NCBI GenBank assembly: GCA_902634455.1
Contig: CACPKQ010000003.1
Location: 24,862 to 88,861 of the forward strand
Length of the DNA: 64,000 nucleotides
Source of the DNA: an uncultured Pelagibacteraceae bacterium
GTDB taxonomy: Bacteria; Pseudomonadota; Alphaproteobacteria; Pelagibacterales; Pelagibacteraceae
Direction of reading: 5' to 3'
In this document: positions 14,004 to 23,033 of the stretch, one piece after another
Numbering within the stretch: position 1 is the stretch's first letter
How the letters are laid out: the number at the start of each line of letters is the position of its first letter
Made by a program: the position numbers and the translations under genes
The notes under the pieces: generated by a model
What the model saw: the letters and a program-made list of their open reading frames with translations, nothing else
What the model was told of the DNA's origin: nothing
Databases searched by the model: none

Positions 14004-16778
14004 ATGAGTGCGGAAAAAAGAAAAATTGCTTTTATTGACGGTAAACCTTACGAAATAGGTTCAAATCATACTTCTATATTAAAATTTGTAAAAAGTTATT
14101 TAGGTGAAAAAAAGGTTCCAACTCTATGTGACGACCCAAATCTTGCTCCTTATGGAGCATGCCGTGTTTGTTCTGTTGAAGTAGCTTTAGAAAAAGATGG
14201 ACCTACTAGAGTAGTTGCTTCATGCCACACACCAGTTTCTGAAAATCAGCATATTTTTACAACTAATGAAAATTTAACTTCTTTAAGAAAAAATATTGTT
14301 GAACTAGTTTTAACTGACCACCCAATGAATTGTGGTACATGTGAAGTTAATAATAACTGCGAACTTCAAGATGTAGCAAATGATCTTGGAATAAAAGATC
14401 ACAGATATAATAATCCTAAACAAAATAAAGGAATTCCAAAAGATACCTCTCATTCATATATGAGAATGAATTTAGATAATTGCATAAATTGTGGAAGATG
14501 TGTGAGAGCGTGTGATGAAATTCAAGGATCTTTTGTTCTTACTATGAGTGGTAGAGGCTTTGAGTCAAGAATTACAACAGATAATGATATGATGTTTGGA
14601 GACTCTTCTTGTGTATCATGTGGAGCATGTGCTCACACTTGTCCAACAGATGCCATTTCTGATGTTTTTGCATCAAAATCAGCAGACTATGATGAAAAAG
14701 TTAGAACAACTTGTTCATATTGTGGAGTAGGATGTAACTTAGAAGCTTCTATAAAAAACGGTAAAGTGGTTTCAATTGATACTCCAAAAGAAACAGAAGT
14801 TAATGCGGGTCATACATGTATAAAAGGGAGATATGCATTTGGTTTTTATGACCACAAAGATAGATTGAGATCGCCGTTAATTAAAAGAAATGGAAAATTT
14901 GAAGAAGCATCATGGGATGAAGCTTATGATTTTATTAAAAATAAATTAAATAAAATTGTGAAAGAAAACGGACCAGACTCAGTTGCTGGTATTTCTTCTG
15001 CAAGATGTACAAATGAAGAAAACTATGTATTCCAAAAAATGATTAGAGCAGCAATTGGAACTAATAATATAGATTGCTGTGCAAGAATTTGTCACTCTCC
15101 AACAGCATGGGGAATGCAGCAAACATTTGGAACTGGAGCTGCTACTAACTCAACTGAAGATATATATCACGCAGATCTATTCTTAGTTATTGGTGCAAAC
15201 CCAACGAACGCTCACCCTGTAACTGGAGCAAAAATAAAACAACAAGTAATGAAAGGTAAAAAACTTATTGTTCTTGATCCTGTAACCACAGATTTAGCTA
15301 AACTTGCAGATTATCATATAAAGGTTAGACCTGGAACAAACGTAGCGGTATTAAATATGATGTTATACTTCATTGTAAAATCCAAATTGTATAAAGAAGA
15401 TTTCATATTAAGTAGAACAGAAGGTTTTGAAAACTTTCTTAAAGGAATTGAAAAATTAGATATAGATCATTTAGCTAAGGTTGCGGGTGTTGATAAACAA
15501 AAAGTAAAAGAAGCTGCAATTGCATATGCAACGGCAAAAAATTCTATGGAGTTTCATGGTTTAGGAGTAACTGAACAAGAACAAGGTTCTAAAACTGTAA
15601 TGTTGATTGCTGATCTAGCTATGATTACTGGAAATATTGGTAGAAAAGGAGTTGGAGTAAATCCATTGAGAGGTCAAAATAATGTCCAAGGTGCTGCTGA
15701 TATGGGTTGTCAACCACATCAAGGAGCAGGTTATTTTCCAGTAGCGGATAAAAAAATTCAAGATTTTTATACCGAAAAATATGGAGTTGTTCATCCAACT
15801 AAAGCTGGTTTAAAAATTCCACAAATTTTTGATGCGGCTATAAATAGAGAGGTAAAAGCTGTATGGATTATTGGTGAAGATGTTGTTCAAACTGATCCTA
15901 ATAGTGCTCATGTAGTTAAAGCAATGAATGCATTAGACTTATTAGTGGTCCAAGAAATATTTATGAGTGAAACAGCGAAACATGCAGATGTGGTTTTGCC
16001 TGGAACAACATTCTTAGAAAAAGATGGAACATTCACAAATACTGAAAGAAGAGTTCAAAGAGTTAATAAAGCTGCTGAACCACTTCCCGGTACAAAACCT
16101 GACGGTGTTATAGTAACAGAAATGATGCAAAAACTTGGATACAAACAAAAAATATATGATGCAGATGAAGTGTTGGCTGAAATTGCTGATGTGGTTCCTT
16201 TCTTTAAAGGTATAACTCGTGAAAGACTTGGAAAATTAGGCTTACAATGGCCTGTAAAAGAAGACGGAACAGATACAAAAATACTACATGAAAAAGAATT
16301 TAAATTAGGAAAAGGTAGAATAAAGTATTTTGATTGGAAAGAAAGTAGTGAAATAGAAAAAAATAAAAAAGATTATCCACTTATATTAACAACAAGTAGA
16401 GTTTTACAACACTACAATGCAGCAACAATGACCAGAAGAACTAATAATATTAAAATTGTTGATGAAGATATCTTATTAATCCACCCAAAAGATGCAAAAT
16501 ACAGGGAGCTTAATACTGGTGATGTAGCAAGACTTTATTCTGGTAGAGGAGAGGTTGCTTTAAAAGTTGAAGTTACAAACAAGGTAAAAGAAGGAATTGT
16601 ATTTACCACTTTCCACTTTCCAGAACATATGGTTAATATGGTTACTGGCCACGGTAAAGATGAAGAGACTATGTGTGCTGAATATAAAGTTTCTTCAGTA
16701 GAAGTACAAAAAATTTCAAATAAATTTAAAACTGAAGTAGATACTGAAAAAAACCAAGCAGAGGTAAGACGCGCTTAA
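14004..16778 (+). CDS. fdsA: Formate dehydrogenase catalytic alpha subunit
   Basis: A 924-residue molybdenum enzyme that oxidises formate to CO2. Domain order: NuoG-like [2Fe-2S] (Cys42, 53, 56, 74); His106-Cys110-Cys113-Cys119 cluster; two [4Fe-4S] motifs (NCINCGRCVRAC, 159-170; CVSCGACAHTCP, 203-214); the proximal cluster (Cys237, 240, 244, 272); then the molybdopterin domains. The active site is CCARICHSP with Cys363 where some formate dehydrogenases have selenocysteine, followed by His364. The C-terminal cofactor-binding domain includes LHPKDA-like and TGHGKDEETMCAEYK stretches. It is full length. Together with fdsB it should form a soluble NAD-linked enzyme giving energy from one-carbon metabolism. 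Confidence 0.96.
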   Translation: MSAEKRKIAFIDGKPYEIGSNHTSILKFVKSYLGEKKVPTLCDDPNLAPYGACRVCSVEVALEKDGPTRVVASCHTPVSENQHIFTTNENLTSLRKNIVELVLTDHPMNCGTCEVNNNCELQDVANDLGIKDHRYNNPKQNKGIPKDTSHSYMRMNLDNCINCGRCVRACDEIQGSFVLTMSGRGFESRITTDNDMMFGDSSCVSCGACAHTCPTDAISDVFASKSADYDEKVRTTCSYCGVGCNLEASIKNGKVVSIDTPKETEVNAGHTCIKGRYAFGFYDHKDRLRSPLIKRNGKFEEASWDEAYDFIKNKLNKIVKENGPDSVAGISSARCTNEENYVFQKMIRAAIGTNNIDCCARICHSPTAWGMQQTFGTGAATNSTEDIYHADLFLVIGANPTNAHPVTGAKIKQQVMKGKKLIVLDPVTTDLAKLADYHIKVRPGTNVAVLNMMLYFIVKSKLYKEDFILSRTEGFENFLKGIEKLDIDHLAKVAGVDKQKVKEAAIAYATAKNSMEFHGLGVTEQEQGSKTVMLIADLAMITGNIGRKGVGVNPLRGQNNVQGAADMGCQPHQGAGYFPVADKKIQDFYTEKYGVVHPTKAGLKIPQIFDAAINREVKAVWIIGEDVVQTDPNSAHVVKAMNALDLLVVQEIFMSETAKHADVVLPGTTFLEKDGTFTNTERRVQRVNKAAEPLPGTKPDGVIVTEMMQKLGYKQKIYDADEVLAEIADVVPFFKGITRERLGKLGLQWPVKEDGTDTKILHEKEFKLGKGRIKYFDWKESSEIEKNKKDYPLILTTSRVLQHYNAATMTRRTNNIKIVDEDILLIHPKDAKYRELNTGDVARLYSGRGEVALKVEVTNKVKEGIVFTTFHFPEHMVNMVTGHGKDEETMCAEYKVSSVEVQKISNKFKTEVDTEKNQAEVRRA

Positions 16779-16935
16779 AAAGTTCTACAAACCTTTTATT
16801 ATTACTTATATTTTTTTATCAATTGCAATAAGCTTCTATCCTTCTTTTAATTTTTATTCATTAAAAGGGCAGCTAATCATATTTGGCGTAGCGATTTTTA
16901 ATGGATTAATGGGTATTTATGTTAAAAAATTATAG
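16777..16935 (+). CDS. Possible small two-helix membrane protein without a standard start codon
   Basis: Directly at the fdsA stop, in another frame, 52 codons run KKFYKPFIITYIFLSIAISF, then a loop, then GQLIIFGVAIFNGLMGIYV, ending KKL and TAG at 16933-16935. Two clean hydrophobic segments and lysines at both ends look like a real membrane peptide, yet the frame has no ATG, GTG or TTG before the first lysine; an in-frame TAA lies 15 bases upstream. The base change from an ATG to the CTT just before the lysines would be enough to break it, or it may start at ATT, or be read by slippage at the fdsA end. I call it a candidate or a gene that lost its start. It overlaps the convergent oxidoreductase gene by a few bases. 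Confidence 0.35.
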   Translation, partial: KKFYKPFIITYIFLSIAISFYPSFNFYSLKGQLIIFGVAIFNGLMGIYVKKL

Positions 16936-18033
16936 AACGTAAGGTTCTATTCTTTCTTTTTTATTTAATATTCTTTCAATACCAAAACAATTAAGATCAA
17001 TAGTTTGATAAGATCCAGTCGTAATTAACTCTGCTAATCCTCTACCTATTCCCGGAGATTGCATTAAACCTCTACCAGTAAAACCTGTCGCTAGATAAAC
17101 ATTTTTGTATGCAGGATGTTTTCCGACGATTGCATTATTATCTAATTTATTAGTATCATAATAGCCTGCCCACCCCCCAGTTAATTTTAATTCTTCGAAA
17201 GCAGGGATTCTTTTTGCCAATCCAGGCCAAACTAATTCCTCAAAATCATTCCATTCAGGCTCAAGGTCATCACAATCCCATTTTGAAATTGGAGATCCAG
17301 CTAAATACTCTTTTCCTTCTGGTCTCCAGTAAACTCCAGTGGTCAAGTCTCCTGTTAAAGGCATTTCAGGTATATGTTTGGGACACTTGACTCTAAATAC
17401 TGTATGCTTTTGTGGAAACACAGGCACATCATTTAACAATTCATTCGTCCAGCAACCTGCGGCTGAAACTATTATATTGGCATTTAAATCATTTAAACTT
17501 TTAATCTCTCCTTTTATAAATTTTGCACCTAGCTCTATTGCTTTATTTTTTAAAGCATTATGAAGTAAATAAGGATCTATCCATCCTTCAATTTTTGTGT
17601 CTGTGTATGTGGCTGTTTCTATTCCATCACAGTTTACATAAGGAAAAACATTAGACAGCTCGGAACCCCTTATATTCTTTGTGCCCGCTTCACATGCCAT
17701 ATGGTTTTCTAAAGCTCTATATTGTTCTTCTGCATGTTCTGGACCAAATAATAGAAGATAACCATTGGGAACCATGCTCGCTGTAGGGTTTGGATTTTTT
17801 TCAGTCTTCAAAGTTTCTGGTAGTTTAAGTAAAAACTCCCTAGCAAATTTACCTAGCATTATGTTTTCTTTTTGAAAAAATTGTCTTCTGAAACCACCTA
17901 GAGATAGTGGAAAAGAAGCTTTTTTGTAAGTTGGATCTCTTTCAATTACTTTTACTTTTCTGCCCGCTTTAGATAAAAAATAAGCAGCAGAAGCTCCAAT
18001 TATTCCTCCTCCAACTATTACAACATCATCCAT
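16930..18033 (-). CDS. FAD-dependent oxidoreductase, DAO/FOXRED1-like
   Basis: A 367-residue flavoprotein of the D-amino-acid oxidase fold. The dinucleotide-binding start VVIVGGGIIGASAAYFL is at 4-20 and VIERD near 30 binds the ribose. The stretch GGFRRQFFQ (about 47-55) is typical of the FOXRED1/sarcosine-dehydrogenase-like subgroup, and the C-terminal LATGFTGRGLMQSPGIGRGL closes the FAD site. Likely substrates are secondary or N-methylated amino acids, but none can be fixed. It is convergent with fdsA, slightly overlapping a small membrane frame, and is preceded by tspO in the same direction with a one-base gap. Confidence 0.88.
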   Translation of the reverse strand: MDDVVIVGGGIIGASAAYFLSKAGRKVKVIERDPTYKKASFPLSLGGFRRQFFQKENIMLGKFAREFLLKLPETLKTEKNPNPTASMVPNGYLLLFGPEHAEEQYRALENHMACEAGTKNIRGSELSNVFPYVNCDGIETATYTDTKIEGWIDPYLLHNALKNKAIELGAKFIKGEIKSLNDLNANIIVSAAGCWTNELLNDVPVFPQKHTVFRVKCPKHIPEMPLTGDLTTGVYWRPEGKEYLAGSPISKWDCDDLEPEWNDFEELVWPGLAKRIPAFEELKLTGGWAGYYDTNKLDNNAIVGKHPAYKNVYLATGFTGRGLMQSPGIGRGLAELITTGSYQTIDLNCFGIERILNKKERIEPYVL

Positions 18034-18034
18034 A

Positions 18035-18502
18035 CTAATTTAAATAAAGCAAAGTTGAATTAAGTACTAATGCATAACAACACCAAAGAAAATATGGAAT
18101 CATTAAATAAAAACTTATTCTACTTATGTCTTTATATTTATAAATTAATAATACAATAAATAATATTAGCACCACCAAATTTATTAAAGCCAAAAGTATA
18201 TTGTGAAAAACAAAAAAAATAATACTCCAAGTTGTATTAAAAAATAAATGAATAAAATATAAATAAATTAAATCTATACTTTTAGTATTTTTGTGCCATG
18301 CAGACCAAATTGCAATAGTCATAAATAAATAAAGCGTAGTCCATACTGGCCCGAAAATCCAGTCTGGAGGATTTAAGTTAGATTTTATTAAACTTGAATA
18401 CCATGGCTCCTTATAAGTATAAGTTGCTATACCCCCAATAAAAGATGCGGAATATGTCGCTATTGCTAAAATTGTAAAAGACAAAATTTTATTTTTGAGC
18501 AT
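18035..18502 (-). CDS. tspO: TspO/MBR-family tryptophan-rich membrane protein
   Basis: A protein of about 155 residues with five hydrophobic helices and conserved family features: early glycine-rich helix, KEPWYSSLIKSNLNPPDWIFGPVW read in pieces (PWYSSL, LNPPDWIFGPVW) and several tryptophans. TspO binds tetrapyrroles and in photosynthetic alphaproteobacteria acts as an oxygen- or light-linked regulator. An ATG at 18517 would add five residues, but it overlaps a perfect TATAAT on this strand (18509-18514); the ATG at 18502 lies exactly where transcription from that element would begin, so I prefer it as a possible leaderless start. Divergent from the SDR gene. Confidence 0.88.
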   Translation of the reverse strand: MLKNKILSFTILAIATYSASFIGGIATYTYKEPWYSSLIKSNLNPPDWIFGPVWTTLYLFMTIAIWSAWHKNTKSIDLIYLYFIHLFFNTTWSIIFFVFHNILLALINLVVLILFIVLLIYKYKDISRISFYLMIPYFLWCCYALVLNSTLLYLN

Positions 18503-18527
18503 AATAGTATTATACATGAAATTAATA
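18500..18527. promoter_or_regulatory. Very short divergent promoter between tspO and SDR genes
   Basis: The gap has the symmetric stretch ATAATAGTATTAT (18501-18513). On the left-going strand TATAAT lies at 18514-18509 with the ATG of tspO (18502) starting seven bases beyond it, which would give a leaderless message. On the right-going strand TATTAT at 18508-18513 is 13 bases before the SDR ATG. Thus the two -10 elements overlap. No good -35 element is visible for either. Confidence 0.4.
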
Positions 18528-19285
18528 TGACAAATAAAGTAATTTGGATAACTGGTGGAAGTAGCGGAATTGGCAAAGCACTAGCATATAAATTTGCTAA
18601 TGAAGGATGGCAAGTCGCAATATCTGCAAGAAGAGAAGAATTATTAAATGAAATTTCTAAATCTAATAATAATATTCATAGTTTTAAACTCGATGTTTTA
18701 GATTCAGAAAAATGTAAAGATGTTTTCAAAAAGATTGTTAATAAATTCAAGAATGTAGACATTGCTTTATTTTCTACAGGAATCCATGATCCTAAATCTG
18801 AAAAAACATTAAATTTAGAAAAAATTAGATCGATAATGGAAACAAATTTTTTTGGTACAATAAATTCAATAAATGCAGTTTATGATTATTTCAAAGAAAA
18901 AAAATCAGGTCATATATCAATTGTTTCATCTGTAGCTGGATATAGAGGTTTACCTACTGGAGGTGGTTACTGTGCTTCTAAGTCAGCACTTACCAGTTAT
19001 GCTGAAAGCTTATATTTTGATATGAAAAGATTTAATGTGAGAGTCACTGTTGTAAGTCCTGGTTTTATAAAAACACCTATGACAGACCAAAATGATTTTC
19101 CAATGCCAATGATAGAGTCAGCTGAATTTGCGGCTAACCAAATGTTTAAAGGTTTAACTCAATCAACTGCTTTTGAAATTCACTTCCCTAAAAAATTTAC
19201 TTATTTAATGAAAATTTTAAGAATTATGCCTAATTGGCTTTATTTAAAATTAGTTAAGAAAGGAATGCAATTAATTGGACGTTAG
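18527..19285 (+). CDS. Short-chain dehydrogenase/reductase
   Basis: A 252-residue classical SDR using NAD(P). The cofactor loop TGGSSGIG is at about 9-16, ARREE near 36 suggests NADPH preference, and the catalytic triad is Ser in IVSSVAG, then YCASKSA (Tyr and Lys, near 147-151). A C-terminal hydrophobic part may touch the membrane. It faces away from tspO and converges with, and overlaps by four bases, the DUF3833 gene of the lipid-modification cluster. In many proteobacteria an SDR of this type accompanies Cfa-like and DUF1365 genes, so it may act on the same lipid, which is inference. Confidence 0.88.
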   Translation: MTNKVIWITGGSSGIGKALAYKFANEGWQVAISARREELLNEISKSNNNIHSFKLDVLDSEKCKDVFKKIVNKFKNVDIALFSTGIHDPKSEKTLNLEKIRSIMETNFFGTINSINAVYDYFKEKKSGHISIVSSVAGYRGLPTGGGYCASKSALTSYAESLYFDMKRFNVRVTVVSPGFIKTPMTDQNDFPMPMIESAEFAANQMFKGLTQSTAFEIHFPKKFTYLMKILRIMPNWLYLKLVKKGMQLIGR

Positions 19286-19827
19286 TTCTTTTCAAAAAAG
19301 ACTGTTAATTCTCCTACTTTAAAACCAAACTTTGTCAAAGTTGCTCGATTAATTGCAACTTTTTCATCTTGCTTAAAAATCCAATCATCAAATCTTATTT
19401 TAATATTTTTGCCTTTAAAAGGTATCATTAAATTGTATTCAAATTTAAAAGCCGAGCCATATGAAGCTCCTTTGGCTTCACCAATAACATCTGGTGCGGT
19501 CCCGATATAATTATGTTCATCTATTTTCTTAATTTTCCAAACCCTTTTTTGAGTTTCACCATCTTTCCAAAAAAAATCTTCTTCAAGTGTAAGAATGTTA
19601 TTTTCAAATTTTCCTATCATATTTGCCTCAAATTGCCTTGTTACTCTACCTTTTCTATCTTGAAGAATTCCCCAAGCTTTAACTTGGCCTTCAAAATACT
19701 TTTCTATTTTTATTTCTGGCTCTGTATTTTTAAAATCTTCAGGTTTCATACTGTCATTAAATAAATTACTTTTAATTAATACACTAATAATTATCAATAA
19801 GATTAAAATTAATAATAATTTTTTCAT
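19282..19827 (-). CDS. DUF3833-family exported protein
   Basis: A 181-residue protein with an N-terminal hydrophobic segment (residues 3-20) that acts as a signal or anchor and no lipobox cysteine. The body has the DUF3833 pattern YFEGQVKAWGILQDRKGRV (about 45-63), EDFFWKDGE and a C-terminal FKVGELTVFF. The biochemical role is not known; the family is commonly found beside Cfa-like methyltransferase and DUF1365 genes, as here. It is the last gene of the leftward cluster, 14 bases after the Cfa-like gene, and overlaps the convergent SDR gene by four bases. Confidence 0.8.
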   Translation of the reverse strand: MKKLLLILILLIIISVLIKSNLFNDSMKPEDFKNTEPEIKIEKYFEGQVKAWGILQDRKGRVTRQFEANMIGKFENNILTLEEDFFWKDGETQKRVWKIKKIDEHNYIGTAPDVIGEAKGASYGSAFKFEYNLMIPFKGKNIKIRFDDWIFKQDEKVAINRATLTKFGFKVGELTVFFEKN

Positions 19828-19841
19828 TAAAGTTTAATTGA

Positions 19842-21020
19842 TTATTTATTTTGTAAAGAAAATTGGATTAAATCAATATTTTTAGACTTAAATCCTGCTT
19901 CACAATATGAAAGATAAAAATTCCACATTCTTTTAAATGTTAGATCAAATCCTTGCTTTGAAATTGATTCCCATTTTTTAATAAACTCTTTTCTCCATAT
20001 AATTAAAGTATTTGAATAATGCTGTCCATATGAGTTGTATTCGTTTATTTCTAATCCAGATTTTTTTGCATAATCATATAGACTTTTTTTGGATGGTAAA
20101 AATCCTCCAGGAAATATATATTTTTGAATAAAATCTTCTTTACTTTTATATCTATCAAATAATTGATCGTCTATTGTTATGGCTTGTAAAGCGGCGGTTC
20201 CTTTTATGTGTAAATTTTGCTTAATAGTTTGAAAGTAATTTTTCAAATAATTTTTTCCTACAGCTTCTATCATTTCTATCGATACTATAGAATTATATTT
20301 TTTTTTAATATCTCTATAATCTAACATTTGAACATTTACTTTTTCATTAAGTTTATTTTTTTGAATTCTTTCTTTTGCAAATTCATATTGTTTTTTTGAA
20401 ATGGTTATACAATCTAAATTTACATCAAAATTTTTTCCTAGATATTCCGCAAAACCTCCCCATCCACAACCTATTTCGAGTATTACATCTCCAGCTTTTG
20501 GTTTTATGAGATCAGCTAATTTTCGATATTTATTAATTTGAGCATCCTCTAAAGAATTATTATTAGTTTCAAAAATTGCACTTGAATACGTTAGTGTTTT
20601 ATCTAACCATAGTGAAAAAAATTCATTTCCCAAATCATAATGCTTCGAAATATTTTCTTTACTTTTGTTTTTTGTATTTTTTACAAACAAACTCTTAAAA
20701 AAGTTTATTAATCGAAGATCTAATAAACTTGAAAACTTATGTACAATTTTAATATTCTTAGCGGTAATTTCAATTAAATCTGAAAGATTGGTTGTTTCAA
20801 AATCTCCTCGCATATAAGCTTCAGCTAAACCAACACTTCCATTTTTTATTATTTTAAAAGTAATACCTGGTTTATTAATTTTTAAATCAGCATTTAAGTT
20901 AGAATTTTTATCTCCAAATAGATATTCTTTTCCATCAAAGTTGATTATTTTTAAGTGTCCATATGAAATAAATTTAAGTGTGCCAAATACAAAATTATCT
21001 GAAATACTCTGAATATTCAT
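19842..21020 (-). CDS. Cyclopropane-fatty-acyl-phospholipid synthase-like methyltransferase
   Basis: A 392-residue S-adenosylmethionine-dependent enzyme that methylates or cyclopropanates unsaturated acyl chains in membrane lipids. An N-terminal lipid-binding part (to about 115) is followed by the methyltransferase domain with ISKHYDLGNEFFSLWLD (about 123-139), YSSAIF, VILEIGCGWGGFAEYLG (about 179-195) and the FIQKYIFPGG stretch near 287, all Cfa signatures. It lies among a flavin amine-oxidase-like gene, DUF1365 and DUF3833. In Rhodobacter, Cfa-family methylases act in making methylated and furan fatty acids, so the product may not be a cyclopropane. It overlaps the DUF1365 gene by four bases. 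Confidence 0.92.
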   Translation of the reverse strand: MNIQSISDNFVFGTLKFISYGHLKIINFDGKEYLFGDKNSNLNADLKINKPGITFKIIKNGSVGLAEAYMRGDFETTNLSDLIEITAKNIKIVHKFSSLLDLRLINFFKSLFVKNTKNKSKENISKHYDLGNEFFSLWLDKTLTYSSAIFETNNNSLEDAQINKYRKLADLIKPKAGDVILEIGCGWGGFAEYLGKNFDVNLDCITISKKQYEFAKERIQKNKLNEKVNVQMLDYRDIKKKYNSIVSIEMIEAVGKNYLKNYFQTIKQNLHIKGTAALQAITIDDQLFDRYKSKEDFIQKYIFPGGFLPSKKSLYDYAKKSGLEINEYNSYGQHYSNTLIIWRKEFIKKWESISKQGFDLTFKRMWNFYLSYCEAGFKSKNIDLIQFSLQNK

Positions 21021-21787
21021 TTTATCTCAAAAGATATATTGTTCTTTATTTTTAATTTTTTTTTAACAAACTTAATACCTTTTAGCCAAAGTTTTAATGC
21101 TTCATAATGTATCGCTCCTATGATTTTAAATGTCATTAATGGATGAGTTATGTAAGAAAGTATTAAATTTTTACTATTTAGTTTTTTCTTAATTCCATCT
21201 TGTGATGCATATAAAAGCTTGCCTGTATCATCACTTTGATTAATAATTACTGAAAGTTTATTCTCTGGAATTAAAATTTTAAAATAATATTTGCACTCCA
21301 TTTCTATAAATGGAGAAACGTGAAATTTTTTATTACAAGAATTTTCAATTAAATTTCTCCCCTTTTCTGTTTTAAATACATAAGTATGTTGTTCTCCAAA
21401 AGTATTTTTAACTTCATATAGTATGGATATTAAATAATCGTTTTCATCATATACAAAAAAAATACTTAAAGGATTAAAAACATAACCAAATATTCTTGGA
21501 TAACACAAAAGTCTAATTTTTACTTGTTTATTTGAAATTCCAATACCTTCAAGGTTTTGTTTTACCCAATCTTCTATAGAACTTCCATCACGAGGGCCGT
21601 GATCAATATCGAAGAAGCTTATTAAATTAAATTTATTATATGAAAAAAAATTTATTTTTTTTTCAATTTCATTTAATTCGGCTAGGTCAATAAATAAAGA
21701 AAATACACTATATTTAAAAAAATGTTCTTTGGGTTTAAAGCGTTTGTGAATTACATTTCCATTATAAATACAAGAGTTACTAAACAT
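21017..21787 (-). CDS. DUF1365-family protein
   Basis: A 256-residue protein that begins SCIYNGNVIHKRFKPKEHFF, a pattern shared by DUF1365 proteins, and contains RLLCYPRIFGYVFNPLSIFF (near 108) and CNKKFHVSPFIEM further on, which are the most conserved stretches. No catalytic activity is established to my knowledge. It nearly always travels with a Cfa-like methyltransferase and a flavin oxidoreductase, which it does here. It overlaps the upstream flavoprotein gene by eight bases and the Cfa-like gene by four, so translation is likely coupled. Confidence 0.87.
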   Translation of the reverse strand: MFSNSCIYNGNVIHKRFKPKEHFFKYSVFSLFIDLAELNEIEKKINFFSYNKFNLISFFDIDHGPRDGSSIEDWVKQNLEGIGISNKQVKIRLLCYPRIFGYVFNPLSIFFVYDENDYLISILYEVKNTFGEQHTYVFKTEKGRNLIENSCNKKFHVSPFIEMECKYYFKILIPENKLSVIINQSDDTGKLLYASQDGIKKKLNSKNLILSYITHPLMTFKIIGAIHYEALKLWLKGIKFVKKKLKIKNNISFEIK

Positions 21788-23027
21788 TTAAATTTTTTAT
21801 CATTTCAATTGAAGATTTTATTCCATCTTCATGAAAACCATAACCAAAATAACTTCCACAATATAAAATATTTTCTTTATTTTGTATCGTACTTAATTGC
21901 TTTTGATTCAGTAAAGTGTTTTGATCATAATATGGATGAGTAAAGTTCACTCTCTTAAAAACTTTATCTTTAGAAATATTTAAAAAAGGATTTAAAGTTA
22001 AAAAAATATTTTGATTGATTTTCAAGTTTTGAAGTAAGTTTAACCAATATGTAACAGAATTGTTTTCTAAATTATTATAATCAATTAGAGAATTCCATGA
22101 ACACCATGTTTTTTTTTTTGTTGGCATAAATTTTTCATCTGAATGAATTACTGCTAAATTTTTTTTATATTGAAAATTAGATAATATTTTTTTCTCATTA
22201 TCTGTTGGATTTTCAATTAATGAAAGAGCCTCATCTGCATGCGTTGCTAAAACAACTTTGTCATAATCAAAATATTCATTTTTATCTCCATAATAAATTT
22301 TTACTCCATTGTTGTGTCTTGTTATTTTGTTAATTGGATAATTTTTATAATATTCCCCGCTAACACTTTCCAAAACTTTATTGACATAAGTTTTACTCCT
22401 ACTAGTTACAGTATACCATTGTGGTCTATCTTTAATCTTAAACAACCCATGATTTTGAAAAAACTTTAAAAAAAAAGCTAGTGGCATTTGATTTACTTTA
22501 TATGGTGACATTGACCAAATTGCGGAAACCATAGGTATAATGTGATAATTTATAAAATATTTAGAAACCTTTTGTTCATTTAAATATTCACCTAAAGTTT
22601 TATGTTCTCCTACTTCTTTTAATTTATCAGATTTATTATAAAAACTTAATATATCTAAAAACATTTTAATAAACTTAAAGTTTAGTAAGTTTAATTTGTT
22701 TGAAAAAATACCACTAAAACCTTTTCCGCAGTATTCAATGTTTGAATTTTTTACTGATACAGAGAATGACATGTTGCTTTTTTCAATTTGTATCTTGTTT
22801 TCTTTAAAAAAATTTATAAGGTTTGGGTAAGTTGAATAATTAAAAACAATAAATCCTATATCTACTGAAACTTTTTTATTACTTTTTTTTTCAATTGGTA
22901 TGTCTACCGTATAAGAATGACCGCCAAAGTGATCCTCTTTTTCAAATAAATCCACAGAATATTTTTTAGATAAATAATAAGATGCGCTAAGACCCGAAAT
23001 GCCCGAACCAATTACAGCAATTTTCAT
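21780..23027 (-). CDS. FAD-dependent amine-oxidase-like (desaturase-type) protein
   Basis: A 415-residue flavoprotein. The FAD-binding start is IAVIGSGISGLSASYYLSKK (3-22), followed by LFEKEDHFGGHSYTVD, typical of the NAD(P)-binding amine oxidase/phytoene desaturase group. A second strand KVVLATHADEAL (about 258-269) and the C-terminal YCGSYFGYGFHEDGI complete the site. Members beside Cfa-like enzymes are thought to desaturate or otherwise modify lipid acyl chains. The gene starts six bases after gcvP, with no room for a terminator, so it probably shares the glycine-riboswitch transcript. Confidence 0.87.
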   Translation of the reverse strand: MKIAVIGSGISGLSASYYLSKKYSVDLFEKEDHFGGHSYTVDIPIEKKSNKKVSVDIGFIVFNYSTYPNLINFFKENKIQIEKSNMSFSVSVKNSNIEYCGKGFSGIFSNKLNLLNFKFIKMFLDILSFYNKSDKLKEVGEHKTLGEYLNEQKVSKYFINYHIIPMVSAIWSMSPYKVNQMPLAFFLKFFQNHGLFKIKDRPQWYTVTSRSKTYVNKVLESVSGEYYKNYPINKITRHNNGVKIYYGDKNEYFDYDKVVLATHADEALSLIENPTDNEKKILSNFQYKKNLAVIHSDEKFMPTKKKTWCSWNSLIDYNNLENNSVTYWLNLLQNLKINQNIFLTLNPFLNISKDKVFKRVNFTHPYYDQNTLLNQKQLSTIQNKENILYCGSYFGYGFHEDGIKSSIEMIKNLNV

Positions 23028-23033
23028 TATTGA

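Noticed and set aside
14004..16778. Selenocysteine-containing formate dehydrogenase
   Set aside because: The active-site codon is TGT (Cys363), not TGA, and no SECIS-like need arises.
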